Shown piece by piece: positions 4,485 to 5,822 of a stretch of 5,822 bases of DNA. The DNA lies in assembly GCA_022563625.1 (NCBI GenBank), contig JADFNA010000124.1:1-5822 (forward strand). Reading direction: 5' to 3'. Numbering within the stretch: position 1 is the first letter of the stretch; each line of letters begins with the position of its first letter. This stretch comes from Candidatus Zixiibacteriota bacterium. Its GTDB lineage: Bacteria; Zixibacteria; MSB-5A5; GN15; JACZUZ01. The position numbers were made by a program, and so were the translations under genes. Below the pieces are notes generated by a model. The model was not told where the DNA came from. It did no database searches and saw nothing but the letters and a program-made list of their open reading frames with translations.

Positions 4485-5822
4485 ATGAAACACTTACAAA
4501 AAATTAAGTTCTTTTCAGCGTTATGCATATCGCTAGCGATGGGACTTCTTACTGCAAATGCATCTCAGGCAACGGGCCAGGCAAAATCTTTGCCGGAGTT
4601 CGAAGTCGGAAAAATTCTTGAACAGGGTGAGTCTAATCCCGGCAGCGCCATTAACGCTATGGCTGATGACAGACAGGATATCGCCGGAGCGGGGAAGCCC
4701 AGCCACAGTGGCTCTGGTTCACGCGGTTCAGAGTCATCCGCTGTAAGTCGGTTATCCTCGCACAAAAGCATCGGGGCAGCTACAGTGACAACTGTTCACA
4801 CCGCAGGACCTTCTTCAATATTTGATGAGTGGTGGCTCTGGGTCATCATGCTCGCAGCGCTGCTTTCGGCCATAACATTCGGGTTAAAACAAAATGAGAA
4901 GGGACTATTTGCCGTGAATATGAAAATCGGGACAAAAATACTCTCGGGATTCGGGGTCGTTGTCTTATTGCTCGGAATCTCGGTCGGTGTTGCAGAGATG
5001 AAAATGAGCGAGATGAGCGAAGTGTTCAAAGAGATGTCAGAGGCATATATCCCATTGACGAAAAAGATCTCTGAGATCAAAACACACGTCCTCGAAGGAG
5101 AGCTGGAGCTAATTGCCTACTTTATCGATCAGCACCCTGACCGGATCGCTAAATTTCATGAGTTCGACAACAGGGCGACAGAGAAAATATTGGAAGCTGA
5201 AGAGCTGATTAGAACCCATGAGGTATTGTTAGCGGCAGGTTACCTGGCGACTCTCGAGAAATTGGAGTCAGAGCATGATCAGTTTGACGAACATGCCGAA
5301 CAGCTCCTGGCCCTTGTCCAATCAAGCGGCAAGTCAGATCATAAATTTATGGAAATGTTTGAGAAGGTCCAGACCGAAGGCGAAGAACTCGCTTTTCATA
5401 TTGAAGATTTCATGGTCACGGTGGAACATAAACTTACGGAAATTTCAATCGAGGCTCAAGAGACAGAACGCGCGGCTTTCACCCTTTTGATGGTTATCGG
5501 GTTTGGCGCTTTCTTCGTCGCCGTGGTGGTCGGTTGGATGGTCTCTCGTAGCATTTCCCGGCCTATCAAACGGTTCGCATTTGTTGCCGAAGAAATTTCC
5601 ACGGGTAACGTTGATCACACAATCGACTATAACTCCAAAGACGAAATCGGTTTGCTGGCTGAGTCATTCCGCAATCTCATTTCCTATATCCAGAATCTCG
5701 CAGGCGCCGCGGAGCGAATTTTAAAAAACGACCTGACTGTAACAGTCAAGCCAAAATCGGATAAAGACACCTTGGGCAAAGCGTTCGCGACAATGGGTAA
5801 CAACCTGAAAAGAATGGTCATT
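4485..5822 (+). CDS. Methyl-accepting chemotaxis protein with an extra exported N-terminal segment (runs off right edge)
   Basis: One frame of 446 codons stays open from the ATG at 4485, with GGAG nine bases upstream, to the window end. Residues 1-29 are a Sec-like signal peptide (ends NASQA). Residues 30-115 are a polar, Ser/Gly-rich stretch without known fold. Residues 116-134 are a membrane helix (WWLWVIMLAALLSAITFGL), then a basic linker. From residue 146 it looks like a standard chemoreceptor: MKIGTKILSGFG and a membrane helix (about 151-170), a periplasmic four-helix-bundle sensor (about 171-330) rich in Glu and His, a membrane helix (331-353), and a HAMP domain (about 350-402, with SRSISRPIKRF and DEIGLLAESF). 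A second HAMP-like unit follows (about 403-446, with LKNDLTVTVKPKSDKDTLGKAF). The methylation and CheA/CheW-binding hairpin would follow beyond the edge. A histidine kinase or cyclase output cannot be excluded, but the sequence style favours a chemoreceptor. The ligand is unknown. Confidence 0.82.
   Translation, partial: MKHLQKIKFFSALCISLAMGLLTANASQATGQAKSLPEFEVGKILEQGESNPGSAINAMADDRQDIAGAGKPSHSGSGSRGSESSAVSRLSSHKSIGAATVTTVHTAGPSSIFDEWWLWVIMLAALLSAITFGLKQNEKGLFAVNMKIGTKILSGFGVVVLLLGISVGVAEMKMSEMSEVFKEMSEAYIPLTKKISEIKTHVLEGELELIAYFIDQHPDRIAKFHEFDNRATEKILEAEELIRTHEVLLAAGYLATLEKLESEHDQFDEHAEQLLALVQSSGKSDHKFMEMFEKVQTEGEELAFHIEDFMVTVEHKLTEISIEAQETERAAFTLLMVIGFGAFFVAVVVGWMVSRSISRPIKRFAFVAEEISTGNVDHTIDYNSKDEIGLLAESFRNLISYIQNLAGAAERILKNDLTVTVKPKSDKDTLGKAFATMGNNLKRMVI
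4897..4904 (+). promoter_or_regulatory. Internal ribosome binding site and alternative chemoreceptor start
   Basis: AGAAGGGA lies nine bases before an in-frame GTG (4914, codon 144), with ATG two codons later (4920, codon 146). The protein from here begins (V)NMKIGTKILSGFG, which is how ordinary chemoreceptors of this type begin. A short two-helix receptor could therefore be made from this site instead of, or alongside, the long form. Confidence 0.45.

Noticed and set aside
4558..4771. Short frames on both strands within the first part of the chemoreceptor
   Set aside because: The frame from 4485 has a ribosome site, a signal peptide and continuous opening into the receptor, so these are shadows.

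Overview
The window carries part or all of six protein-coding genes and no RNA gene, CRISPR array or complete mobile element that I can recognise. From left to right: the N-terminal end of a tyrosine recombinase (minus strand, runs off the left edge); the C-terminal third of a FecCD/BtuC-type ABC transporter permease (plus, beheaded); an EVE-domain protein (plus); an exported metallo-beta-lactamase-fold hydrolase (plus); an exported M28 zinc aminopeptidase with a C-terminal PDZ domain (minus, convergent with the hydrolase); a 413-base divergent intergenic region; and the first 446 codons of a membrane chemoreceptor (plus, runs off the right edge).

Organism: Sec-type signal peptides on exported hydrolases, a periplasmic four-helix chemoreceptor and purine-rich Shine-Dalgarno sites point to a motile, probably diderm bacterium of medium GC. 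The exported M28 peptidase with a PDZ domain is a type I associate with environmental lineages such as Zixibacteria, Gemmatimonadota or other FCB-like phyla, but this placement is inference and weak. The first 290 bases are visibly more GC-rich than the rest, and their protein resembles integrases of high-GC bacteria (Actinobacteria/Chloroflexi style), so they look foreign to the remainder.

The left edge is the most abnormal place. Recombinase and permease reading frames meet head-to-head and overlap at about 285-321, and neither has a credible native start. This is either the edge of an integrated element that cut the permease gene or a chimeric assembly join. From about 300 rightward the window reads as ordinary chromosome: a transporter tail, a modified-base-reader-like EVE protein, and two unrelated secreted metal-dependent hydrolases facing each other across 53 bases.

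The right-hand gene is the most interesting for biology. A typical chemoreceptor, which would usually begin at about base 4914-4920, continues in frame upstream into a separate exported segment (signal peptide, Ser/Gly-rich stretch, extra membrane helix). This gives a predicted three-helix receptor or, through an internal ribosome binding site, two products. I see no convincing previously undescribed multi-gene system; the genes look functionally independent.
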